This document shows, piece by piece, positions 1-5,946 of a stretch of DNA of 9,057 bases (positions within the stretch are counted from its first letter, which is position 1; the number at the start of each line of letters is the position of its first letter). The position numbers and the translations under genes are program-made. This stretch comes from Flavobacteriales bacterium (GTDB lineage Bacteria; Bacteroidota; Bacteroidia; Flavobacteriales_E; Vicingaceae), in the NCBI GenBank assembly GCA_003487525.1, contig DNDT01000291.1, positions 6,923 to 15,979 on the forward strand. Reading direction: 5' to 3'. Under the pieces are notes generated by a model that saw nothing but the letters and a program-made list of their open reading frames with translations, had not been told where the DNA came from and ran no database searches.

Positions 1-457
1 CCGTGCCCGGTTTAAAATTCAATATCCCGCCAAACCCACCTGAACCAAGGGAGAGTGAATTTCCCGCCTTGACGAATTCAAGTCCCAGGTACCTGTCTGT
101 TTGCAATAAACTGGCATCACTTTGTCCCAGCATGGAATTTTCTATGCTGATTCCCTCCCAGTAAACTTTTGTATGGTAGGCAGAACCGCCACGGTATGTC
201 AGCGATGAAGAAGCTCCGGGACCGGAGTCCTTAACAAATATCCCTGTGTTGGCTTGTAGAAATTGTCCTCCATGTGTTGAAGAAGCCGTAACGTATTGAA
301 TGGAATCAAATCTGTATGTTTTCAGGTTGCCAAGATCGTTTCGAACACTATCAATCACATCGACAGTTTTCAGCATCATGGTATCCGCCTTTAACTGCGC
401 CAGAGCGTGAACGGCGAGGATTAAACTCAGAGATACGAATAAACTCTTTTTAATCAT
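1..457 (-). CDS. btuB: TonB-dependent outer-membrane receptor, BtuB-like, N-terminal part (runs off the left edge)
   Basis: The first 152 codons of a TonB-dependent receptor are visible; the C-terminal barrel lies beyond the left edge. The ATG at 457 starts MIKKSLFVSLSLILAVHALA, a signal peptide with likely cleavage before Gln21. A plug-domain (PF07715-type) pattern follows: an NTGIFVKDSGPG stretch near residues 70-81, then SSLTYRGGSAYHTKVYWEGI (about 83-102), which matches the 'R G..... v.vl.dGi.i' signature of plug domains, and a GSGGFGGILNFKP stretch (about 138-150). Receptors of this kind move scarce ligands across the outer membrane using TonB-ExbBD energy. The cobalamin riboswitch in the leader makes a B12 or corrinoid ligand the best inference; the protein fragment alone would only support 'TonB-dependent receptor'. 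No N-terminal carboxypeptidase-like domain of the SusC kind is present, which fits a BtuB-type rather than a SusC-type receptor. Confidence 0.9.
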   Translation of the reverse strand, partial: MIKKSLFVSLSLILAVHALAQLKADTMMLKTVDVIDSVRNDLGNLKTYRFDSIQYVTASSTHGGQFLQANTGIFVKDSGPGASSSLTYRGGSAYHTKVYWEGISIENSMLGQSDASLLQTDRYLGLEFVKAGNSLSLGSGGFGGILNFKPGT

Positions 458-470
458 GTACTATACGAAT

Positions 471-490
471 CGTCGGATCCAAATCCGTCG
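471..490 (-). promoter_or_regulatory. Leader hairpin between riboswitch and receptor start codon
   Basis: On the minus strand CGACGGAT and ATCCGACG pair as an 8-bp stem with one internal mismatch around a TTGG loop. The stem ends about 13 nt before the ATG at 457. No U-run follows, so it is not a classical intrinsic terminator. Its place between the aptamer and the start codon suits an expression platform that controls access to the translation start. The regulatory role is inferred from position only. Confidence 0.45.
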
Positions 491-531
491 GTAATTACTT
501 CGCTTTTATCCCGAAAGCATTCTAAAATAAT

Positions 532-705
532 GGCAGGTCTTCTGACTTTCTCCTTAATCGACAGCCTTCCCTTTCATTGAAAAGTGGCAGAGTATTGTCG
601 ATCCTTCAAAGATCACAGCAGCGGGTACTGTCCAGGAATTTCCGAAAACAACGGATCACCTGATTCCCTTTTTATCACCATACTGATCAGCATGGTGATA
701 CCATA
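532..705 (-). promoter_or_regulatory. Cobalamin (B12) riboswitch
   Basis: Read on the minus strand, the leader carries the conserved blocks of the cobalamin riboswitch in the right order. AAAAGGGAATCAGGTG lies at about 673-658 and a CCTGGACAGTACCCGCTGCT core at about 629-610. A CGACA/TGTCG stem encloses GCCACTTTTC...GGGAAGGC (about 600-559), and the B12 box GTCAGAAGACCTGCC closes the aptamer at about 546-532. At the 5' end a 9-bp perfect stem (673-681 with 692-700) forms a hairpin that extends through a G-U wobble only in the minus-strand RNA, as expected for a transcribed structure. The element lies directly upstream of the TonB-dependent receptor and should reduce its expression when adenosylcobalamin or a related cobalamin is abundant. 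Exact ends are approximate; the 5' end is taken from the predicted transcription start. Confidence 0.93.
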
Positions 706-709
706 TGTT

Positions 710-717
710 CAAAGGTA
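710..717 (-). promoter_or_regulatory. Bacteroidota -7 box for the riboswitch/receptor transcript
   Basis: The minus strand reads TACCTTTG here, a perfect TAnnTTTG match to the Bacteroidota -7 element. It predicts transcription starting near 703, just before the first riboswitch hairpin. No clear TTTG -33 element is seen at the usual distance upstream, so the call rests on the -7 box and its fit to the riboswitch 5' end. Confidence 0.6.
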
Positions 718-739
718 TATTCTTTTTGAATAACTGTCT

Positions 740-747
740 TATCTTTG
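740..747 (+). promoter_or_regulatory. Bacteroidota -7 box for the plus-strand secreted-protein gene
   Basis: TATCTTTG matches TAnnTTTG exactly and predicts a start near 754, about 26 nt before the ATG at 780. A TTTG at 725-728 is too close (11-bp spacer) to be a normal -33 element. The box lies only 22 bp from the opposing -7 box, so the two promoters are back to back. Confidence 0.5.
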
Positions 748-779
748 AGGTTAATCTTTTAACGCCTTATCAACAGGAA

Positions 780-1286
780 ATGAAAAACATCGTTGTACTC
801 CTTTTGCTATTTGTTCTTTCAGGATTCCTCTATTCGCAGGATACAAGGGAATTTAAATTTACCGGTACGATTACCGATAAAACAGATGGCAAGCCTGTTT
901 CAGATTATATGGTCGATGTTTTTAAGGGAAACGACATTGTTCAATCCGTCCCCAGCGGAAAAAAAGGAGTCTTTAAAGTTATTCTCTCGGGGGGCTCCAG
1001 TTATGTTCTTGAGATATCCAAAGAAGGATAAATCCCAAAAAGGGCCATAGCCATTACCAACGTGCCGGAGGACCTTAAAAAGCTTCCTGAATTTAAATTT
1101 GAAATGGAATTGATTGGTATAAGTGAGTATGAAAGTCTGAACAACATGGATCCGTTTGCCACGTCAATTTTCGATTTTCCATACGTCATCTTTGAATATG
1201 ACAGGAAAATAAGTGATTTAAATTTCAGAAAAGAGTACACGGATCACATAAAAGACCAGTACCAGGCGGTTGATGACCTGCGTTGA
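780..1286 (+). pseudogene. Small secreted beta-sandwich protein interrupted by an in-frame TAA
   Basis: The frame starting at ATG 780 encodes a signal peptide (MKNIVVLLLLFVLSGFLYSQ) and then a segment resembling carboxypeptidase-regulatory-like beta-sandwich domains: FTGTITDKTDGKPVSDYMVD, a central SGKKGVFKV stretch, and YVLEISKEG. A TAA at 1029-1031 (codon 84) stops it. The same frame then continues without another stop for 84 codons to a TGA at 1284-1286 (IPKRAIAITNVPED ... FEYDRKISDLNF). The continuation reads naturally if the TAA were a Tyr codon (KEG-Y-IPK), because related Bacteroidota proteins commonly have a 'KxGY' strand here, then a polar C-terminal half. One base change therefore splits a 168-codon gene. 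An in-frame ATG at 705 is rejected as the start because it lies upstream of the predicted promoter box and would hide the signal peptide. A sequencing error or a very recent mutation explains the TAA equally well. Function unknown. Confidence 0.72.
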
Positions 1287-2144
1287 TTAACCTGGAAAGA
1301 TTTCAAGAGACATTTCACTTGCCTGAAAAAAGTGGCTTTCATTCAAATTCAGATCTTCTTTAACCTCTCTGAAATACTGAATCAGGTTTTCTGTAGGCAT
1401 GTTTCCAATTAGTTTATCGGCTGCCATCGGACATCCTCCAAAACCCCTGATGGCTCCGTCAAACCTTCTGCATCCATTTTTATAGGCCGCGTCAATTTTA
1501 TCTCTCCACTCATCGGGCCTGGAGTGAATGTGGGCGCCAAATTCAATTGAGGGATACGCCTTAATTAAGTTGCCCATTAAATACTCAATGCTTTCAACAG
1601 TGCTGGAACCGATGGTGTCGGCAAGCGAAACTATCCTGATATCCATTTCTGACATGACGCGCACCCAGTGATCAACGATATCGACATTCCACTTGTCGTT
1701 GTATGGATTGCCGAATGCCATGGATATGTATACAACCAATTCTTTTCCGGATTTCTCACAGAGATTTCTAATCGCATCCACCCTTTTTAACGATTCCTCA
1801 ATACCCGCGTTTGTGTTCCTCTTCTGAAACACCTCTGAAATGGAAAAAGGAAAGCCCAGATAATCGATTTCCTCAAATTGATGCGCTATTTCCGCACCTT
1901 TGACATTGGCAATTATCACCAGTAATTTTGAATTGCTTTTAGATAAGTCCAGTTTTTTGATTAAATGTTCGGTATCACGCATTTGGGGAATAACTTTTGG
2001 CGAAACAAAGCTTCCCATATCCAGCGTGTCGAATCCAACGCCAAGCAAGTGCTGAACATACCTTACCTTATCTTCTGTCGGAATGAATTTATGAATGCCC
2101 TGCATGGCATCGCGAGGGCACTCTATGAGTTTGACTGCGGCCAC
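1287..2144 (-). CDS. mvaB: Hydroxymethylglutaryl-CoA lyase
   Basis: This 285-residue cytoplasmic TIM-barrel enzyme cleaves HMG-CoA to acetyl-CoA and acetoacetate, the last step of leucine breakdown. Family signatures are intact. ECPRDAMQG (residues 8-16) supplies the Arg-Asp pair R11/D12, and MGSFVSPKVIPQM follows. HIH (H205, H207) are the metal ligands. C238 in GFGGCPMA is the catalytic-loop cysteine, and the H205-to-C238 spacing of 33 equals that of the human enzyme (H233-C266). Length fits bacterial HMG-CoA lyases. The start is taken as GTG at 2144, because no ATG occurs between the upstream in-frame stop and the conserved VKLIECPRD strand. It is the last gene of a tight minus-strand cluster, 17 bp after the 149-aa secreted-protein gene. 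Homocitrate synthase or isopropylmalate synthase (same superfamily) is less likely given the SFVSPK and GGCP motifs. Confidence 0.93.
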   Translation of the reverse strand: MAAVKLIECPRDAMQGIHKFIPTEDKVRYVQHLLGVGFDTLDMGSFVSPKVIPQMRDTEHLIKKLDLSKSNSKLLVIIANVKGAEIAHQFEEIDYLGFPFSISEVFQKRNTNAGIEESLKRVDAIRNLCEKSGKELVVYISMAFGNPYNDKWNVDIVDHWVRVMSEMDIRIVSLADTIGSSTVESIEYLMGNLIKAYPSIEFGAHIHSRPDEWRDKIDAAYKNGCRRFDGAIRGFGGCPMAADKLIGNMPTENLIQYFREVKEDLNLNESHFFQASEMSLEIFPG

Positions 2145-2161
2145 AGCAATTATCTGCTTTG

Positions 2162-2611
2162 CTAAGAAGCTGATTTACTCCCCAGTAATAACAACGAGCA
2201 ATCTCTGATTCTGGTAGCGGATTTATTTTTGGCGTCGGGGACAAATGTTCTGAGTCTGAATTCCTGGGTTGATTTCACGCTTATATCCCATGTCTGAACC
2301 AGATCGTGCTCGGAATTGTCAAAAACAACTTTTCCATTGCCGTCTATAAGCTGTATCCAAACGCTACCCAATGCCGGTTTGGTGCAACCGACAATGCGGT
2401 ATTTCTGTCCGGCACTCAACACGATAAAAAGCTCGGTCTCCTGACCTTGCACCATATATCCACCATACATCCTTCCGTTTAACATGTAATCTTCCAGTTG
2501 AGATTCACACGTGTTTTTGGCAAAGGTGCGACACTGAGAAAACAGGATCTGACTTGATAAAATCAGTCCGGCGGAAACAACCAGAATTTTCAGATTATGC
2601 ATAGAATTCAT
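2162..2611 (-). CDS. Secreted hypothetical protein with four cysteines
   Basis: The 149-aa product begins with a signal peptide (hydrophobic stretch about residues 7-24, likely cleavage near SQ26). The mature part of about 123 aa is rich in predicted beta strands (ELFIVLSAGQKYRIVGC, SVWIQLIDGNGKVVFDN, EFRLRTFVP) and has four cysteines (C27, C35, C76, C138), enough for two disulfides, as expected for an exported protein. The pattern suggests a small beta-sandwich; I recognise no named domain and do not assign a function. ATG 2611 is the first start; ATG 2602 (Met4) would also keep the signal peptide. Only one base separates it from the lipoprotein gene upstream, and the HMG-CoA lyase gene follows 17 bp downstream, so all three are probably co-transcribed. 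Confidence 0.82.
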   Translation of the reverse strand: MNSMHNLKILVVSAGLILSSQILFSQCRTFAKNTCESQLEDYMLNGRMYGGYMVQGQETELFIVLSAGQKYRIVGCTKPALGSVWIQLIDGNGKVVFDNSEHDLVQTWDISVKSTQEFRLRTFVPDAKNKSATRIRDCSLLLLGSKSAS

Positions 2612-2612
2612 T

Positions 2613-3515
2613 TTATTTTACAATTTCATTTCTTATTTCACCAAATTTAGCACAGAGTTCCATCAACACCGTATTGTTCACATTTACGGTGGTCTCATTG
2701 GCAATAACAGTTTCTCCACCGGATTCCTGAGTTTCTACGACTCCTGTTTCCTGGGTAATCTCAATTCCCTCATAAATCTTCTGTAATTCCTTCAGCTTTT
2801 CATTCATGTCGATTACCCCCTGATCTCCTTTTGCGGCATCCTCCATGAACAAAACAAGGTTTTTAAGGATAAGTTTTTGTTCGGCAATTTTTGTTTTTAT
2901 TTCTCCGTTATTCGGGCTGATTGATGACATGTTGCAGGCCAGATACATTGATTCCATCCATCCTCCTGCAATAATCAGTGCAGCAACATTGGAGCGGTCA
3001 TTGTCCTGAAGATATGCGTCCGCCGACCAATAAAAATCCGTTACCAAATCCAATAAACTGTCCCGGTTGTTAATATTCGTTTCGATGGTCGCCAATAATT
3101 CGGTTTCAAACGCACCCGACATACCCAAATCCTCGGCCATACCCTTTACGGTTTTCAAATAATTTATTGATTCCTGGGTATGCTTGAACATGGCCGCATA
3201 AGCAAGATCCGCCCCATATACCCCAAGGTTTAAGGCTTTCGAATTATTTGTGGAGTAATTTATACTCGCTTCCGGATCGTTTAGTAATTCCGGAGTGAAC
3301 TCTGCTCCTGAAGATTCCATTATGGAAGCTACTTCAACGAGTGACGGCGTACCGTAATAAACAACCTTTTCACCTTCATTTACTAATCCTGAAGCATCTT
3401 CTTCGGTGAATTGATCTTCATTTTCCGCTTCTTCACCTCCTGCACCGCCGCAAGACCATAATGTCAAAGTGCATGCTGTAAGCAGAAAAATGGTTCTAAT
3501 ATTCGTTCTTGACAT
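2613..3515 (-). CDS. Conserved Bacteroidota lipoprotein of unknown function
   Basis: The 300-aa protein starts with a lipoprotein signal peptide ending in LTLWSC, with Cys22 as the lipidation site. Next come a glycine/acidic tether (GGAGGEEAENEDQ, about residues 23-35) and a mostly alpha-helical body (about 55-250). The body contains a NLGVYGADLAYAAMF stretch, NINNRDSLLDLV and AALIIAGGWMESMYLA, a pattern I associate with a widespread but uncharacterised Bacteroidota lipoprotein family. A Thr/Glu/Asn-rich stretch (about 252-280) precedes a final helix. The acidic residues right after the Cys resemble the lipoprotein export signal reported for surface-exposed Bacteroidota lipoproteins, so exposure on the outer leaflet is possible but inferred. 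It is the first gene of the cluster leading to HMG-CoA lyase, with its own promoter just upstream. The start is the only ATG that gives a complete signal peptide. Confidence 0.88.
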   Translation of the reverse strand: MSRTNIRTIFLLTACTLTLWSCGGAGGEEAENEDQFTEEDASGLVNEGEKVVYYGTPSLVEVASIMESSGAEFTPELLNDPEASINYSTNNSKALNLGVYGADLAYAAMFKHTQESINYLKTVKGMAEDLGMSGAFETELLATIETNINNRDSLLDLVTDFYWSADAYLQDNDRSNVAALIIAGGWMESMYLACNMSSISPNNGEIKTKIAEQKLILKNLVLFMEDAAKGDQGVIDMNEKLKELQKIYEGIEITQETGVVETQESGGETVIANETTVNVNNTVLMELCAKFGEIRNEIVK

Positions 3516-3544
3516 AAGAAATTTGATTGATTGATACCGGGCCT

Positions 3545-3574
3545 TAAAGATAGATAAATCATTGAAAACTCAAA
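3545..3574 (-). promoter_or_regulatory. Promoter of the lipoprotein / secreted protein / HMG-CoA lyase cluster
   Basis: On the minus strand TTTG (3574-3571) is followed after an 18-bp spacer by TATCTTTA (3552-3545). This fits the Bacteroidota -33 TTTG and -7 TAnnTTTG layout with one mismatch. Transcription would start near 3538, about 23 nt before the lipoprotein ATG at 3515. It is the best-formed promoter in the window. Confidence 0.6.
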
Positions 3575-3604
3575 CTTGAACCGAGTTATTTTGACAAGTC
3601 TGTT

Positions 3605-4636
3605 TTAATTGGAATTCAAGTTGAGTGCTTCGTTTATTTTCTTCACCATTATAGGCCCTTCATAAATAAAGCCGGTGTATACCTGAATCAGGTCAGCTCC
3701 CGCCCGAATCATATCCAGTGCATCCTGAGCCGTGGAAATGCCACCCACGCCAACAATGGTAAATGCACCCTTTGATTTTTCGGATAAATAGGACACCACT
3801 TCCAGTGCCTTCTTTTTCAGAGGGGATCCACTCAATCCTCCCGGTCCTATCTGTTCCACGGCATCTGATGGCGTAAGCAAACCACTTCGTTCTATGGTCG
3901 TGTTGCAAGCTATAATACCGGCAATTTTGGTTTCAAGCACAATTTCGACTACCTCATCCAACTGATTTCTTGATAAGTCAGGAGCAATTTTCAGTAAAAT
4001 GGGTTTAATCGAACCGTGGGTATTGTTCAAATCCTGAAGATGCTGTAGCAGTTTTTTCAAGGGCTCCTTGTCCTGCAATGACCGCAAGCCAGGTGTATTC
4101 GGTGAACTTACGTTTACCGTAAAATAGTCCACATATTCAAACAGCTCCTCAAAACATCGCTCGTAATCCAGAAAAGCTTCATCGTTTGGGGTTATTTTGT
4201 TCTTTCCAATGTTCCCTCCGATAACGGCATTTCTTTTTCTCTTTTTTAATCTGTTAACCGCACTTTCAACTCCCTGATTGTTAAATCCCATTCTATTTAT
4301 GAGACCCTTATCCACAGGCAATCTGAATAGTCTCGGTTTTTCATTGCCACCTTGAGGTTTGGGAGTTATGGTACCAATCTCCACAAAGCCGAATCCAAAA
4401 TTCAATAAACCATCAAACATTTCAGCATCCTTGTCAAACCCGGCCGCCAATCCAAGTCTGGAAGGAAACTGAATGCCCATGCAGGTATAAGGGGTTTTGT
4501 TGTTGTTCTTGAAAACCGACCTGACAATCAGGTTCATTGGAAACAATGCACTTAGTTTTAAAAAGACCACTGCAAAAGTGTGGGCTTTTTCCGGGGAAAG
4601 GAGAAACAAAAGAGGTTTAAGAATTCTCTGGTACAT
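3605..4636 (-). CDS. pyrD: Dihydroorotate dehydrogenase (quinone), class 2
   Basis: This 343-aa flavoenzyme oxidises dihydroorotate to orotate in pyrimidine synthesis, passing electrons to the quinone pool at the inner membrane. The N-terminal helices (MYQRILKPLLFLLSPEKAHT, residues 1-20, and about 20-42) form the membrane-associating extension typical of class 2. FMN and substrate motifs follow: GLAAGFDKDAE (62-72), GTITPKPQGGN (88-98), NRMGFNNQG (114-122), and NVSSPNTPGLR (175-185) with Ser178 at the place of the class 2 catalytic serine. A GVGGI phosphate-binding loop and QVYTGFIYEGP lie near the C terminus. The ATG at 4636 is chosen because it matches the usual class 2 N terminus; a TTG 27 bp upstream would add nine atypical residues. 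The XRE regulator gene ends 46 bp upstream, so read-through from it is plausible. All expected residues are present and the length is normal. Confidence 0.96.
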   Translation of the reverse strand: MYQRILKPLLFLLSPEKAHTFAVVFLKLSALFPMNLIVRSVFKNNNKTPYTCMGIQFPSRLGLAAGFDKDAEMFDGLLNFGFGFVEIGTITPKPQGGNEKPRLFRLPVDKGLINRMGFNNQGVESAVNRLKKRKRNAVIGGNIGKNKITPNDEAFLDYERCFEELFEYVDYFTVNVSSPNTPGLRSLQDKEPLKKLLQHLQDLNNTHGSIKPILLKIAPDLSRNQLDEVVEIVLETKIAGIIACNTTIERSGLLTPSDAVEQIGPGGLSGSPLKKKALEVVSYLSEKSKGAFTIVGVGGISTAQDALDMIRAGADLIQVYTGFIYEGPIMVKKINEALNLNSN

Positions 4637-4682
4637 TCGGGCATCGAAATTATAAAAAATCAAGTCCCGAGAATGAATAAGA

Positions 4683-5069
4683 TCAACTCATTTTTGGCTT
4701 GTAGATTTCAAAAGTGCCATTTTGATAAAACTTGATTATTTCGACCACATCGTCTGTTGCCATGACATTTGTAATCTTTGCACTTGATACCTCCTTCACA
4801 TGATCTTTTTCACGATTCTTTTCGGAATGTTCTGGAAGGGGTGAATCCGACTGAATCTGCTTCTTAGCAGTTTGCCTGATACCGGTAATTAAATACGATA
4901 TATCCGCGTCAGGAAAGGATTTAATCAATTTTTCAATAAAATCAAGACTCGGTTTATTTCGGCCGTTAAGGATGTGTGAAACGGATGACGCCTGAACTCC
5001 AATTCGCGCTGAAAGTTCACGGGCATTAAGCCCCTTGACATCCATGAATTCTTTTAATCTGAAGCGCAT
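4683..5069 (-). CDS. Small XRE-family helix-turn-helix transcriptional regulator
   Basis: The 128-aa protein has a classical HTH_3/XRE domain at residues 1-62. LKEFMDVKGL is helix 1, ARELSARIGV the first HTH helix, and ASSVSHILNGRNKPSLDFIE the recognition helix plus the conserved 'NGR.KPS.dfi' turn; LIKSFPDADISYLITG closes the fold. A charged, probably flexible linker (about 66-95) leads to a short C-terminal segment, DVVEIIKFYQNGTFEIYKP, that reads like a beta hairpin seen in many small Bacteroidota XRE regulators. It probably binds DNA as a dimer. The target is unknown; candidates are the palindromes in the spacer just upstream (5220-5300) or its own promoter. A weak -7-like TAATTTCG occurs on the minus strand at 5096-5089. 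pyrD follows 46 bp downstream. No toxin partner or prophage gene is adjacent, so a host regulator is more likely than an antitoxin or phage repressor. Confidence 0.88.
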   Translation of the reverse strand: MRFRLKEFMDVKGLNARELSARIGVQASSVSHILNGRNKPSLDFIEKLIKSFPDADISYLITGIRQTAKKQIQSDSPLPEHSEKNREKDHVKEVSSAKITNVMATDDVVEIIKFYQNGTFEIYKPKMS

Positions 5070-5219
5070 AATCCTACATTTCTGAGCCCGAAATTACACA
5101 TTATTCACAACTTCAGTCATTTGTTGTTACACATAAGCTTTATTTAGTGCAGTATAAAGGCTTGATATAGAATATAATATGTTGATTTATTATTCGTTAA
5201 TTTACATTTGTACATTAAG

Positions 5220-5300
5220 CATTACATATGTATCTTATAGGGTCATTATAAATCTTATATGACTGTTTTATAAGTCTTTATAAAATGTACATATGTAATG
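5220..5300. repeat. 13-bp perfect inverted repeat, each arm holding the palindrome TACATATGTA
   Basis: CATTACATATGTA (5220-5232) is mirrored exactly by TACATATGTAATG (5288-5300). Each arm contains the self-complementary 10-mer TACATATGTA (5223-5232 and 5288-5297), with centres 65 bp apart, close to six helical turns. Between them lie smaller AT-rich inverted repeats such as GTCAT/ATGAC. The site lies in the 250-bp spacer upstream of the XRE gene and downstream of the 5320-5946 lipoprotein gene. Paired palindromes suit a dimeric regulator binding at two sites with looping; the whole block could also fold as a cruciform. The two arms lack matching flanking duplications, so a mobile element is not supported. 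Confidence 0.6.
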
Positions 5301-5319
5301 TAATGATTTTTTTGGCTGC

Positions 5320-5946
5320 CTAGTAAATATGCTGCTTTTTCATGGCACTGGCAGCTTTCTTTGAGCATCCTTTTGCGATCTGTTGATTGCCTTTTGGATT
5401 ACTGCTTTCTGTTCTCGCCGACCAAACGACCCGGAAGTTGTCTTCAACCTTCATCAGTAGTTTCACATCCATCTTCACTTTCATGTTGTCAAAAATAGCT
5501 CCCTTCTCCTCCCTCTTCTCATATTCCTGGATGTACTTTGTGTAATTGACATCGTCCATGATCCGGTATTCTCGTCTAGTGGGGTATTGCTCCTCCGATG
5601 AGCTCTGCTCTTTTCTTATGCTTACAAATCTCACTTCAATGACAGCGTCAACCTGATTACTAAGCAAGAAATCGGTTAACTTTTTAGGATCGGATTTAAA
5701 TGAGTTGTCTTCATCACCCAGAATTTCGTTCAATGACACCACATCTTTTTTCCCACAGGAAAATGCCTTTACAGCTGCGCGCTCAAAAATCTCACGATCT
5801 TTCAGGACCCCCGGATATGCTATAACGAGGACCTTTTTGATATCTCCAACTGCCTGGTTCTGGCTTTTGCCCGATTGAAGGACTGTTGTTGGCCTGCAGG
5901 CGAGAAGAGTAAAAATGATCAATAATGACGTAACAGTTTCTTTCAT
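5320..5946 (-). CDS. Hypothetical lipoprotein
   Basis: The 208-aa product has a short lipoprotein signal (MKETVTSLLIIFTLLAC) with Cys17 as the lipidation site. The mature part opens with a strand-turn-helix segment, KKVLVIAYPGVLKDREIFER, then VDAVIEVRFVSIRKEQ, a charged Lys/Glu-rich middle (about residues 110-160), and KVKMDVKLLMKVEDNFRVVWSARTES near the C terminus. This order ('vLVI..., R.iFE.a, DAVi, D.kll...vWsA.TES') resembles uncharacterised envelope lipoproteins of the DUF4136/CsgG-like kind in Bacteroidota, but the match is by eye and function is not assigned. The Asn- and Lys-rich composition suits a periplasmic location. The gene stands alone: 250 bp separate it from the XRE gene, and on the other side it diverges from the SprB-repeat adhesin across a 341-bp spacer. 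A TAGCTTTA box on the minus strand at 5970-5963 is a possible -7 element, with no convincing -33. Confidence 0.8.
   Translation of the reverse strand: MKETVTSLLIIFTLLACRPTTVLQSGKSQNQAVGDIKKVLVIAYPGVLKDREIFERAAVKAFSCGKKDVVSLNEILGDEDNSFKSDPKKLTDFLLSNQVDAVIEVRFVSIRKEQSSSEEQYPTRREYRIMDDVNYTKYIQEYEKREEKGAIFDNMKVKMDVKLLMKVEDNFRVVWSARTESSNPKGNQQIAKGCSKKAASAMKKQHIY

Noticed and set aside
705..779. Upstream in-frame ATG at 705 as the start of the secreted-protein gene
   Set aside because: It would add 25 residues in front of a clear signal peptide and lies upstream of the predicted -7 box at 740-747; the ATG at 780 fits much better.
1001..1240. Minus-strand frame of 79 codons across the secreted-protein pseudogene
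   Set aside because: It mirrors the plus-strand coding frame, has no recognisable protein features and no promoter; treated as a shadow.
1965..2165. Plus-strand frame of 66 codons inside the HMG-CoA lyase gene
   Set aside because: It is fully antisense to a conserved enzyme and has no protein-like character of its own.
3693..3908. Alternative minus-strand frame of 71 codons within pyrD
   Set aside because: It is out of frame with an intact, well-conserved pyrD and has no start-site support.
4637..4663. TTG start nine codons upstream of pyrD's ATG
   Set aside because: The ATG at 4636 gives the usual class 2 N terminus; the extra residues resemble leader sequence rather than protein.
5220..5300. 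Miniature transposable element with 13-bp terminal inverted repeats
   Set aside because: No target-site duplication flanks the arms and no second copy is present in the window; the internal self-complementary 10-mers fit a binding site better.
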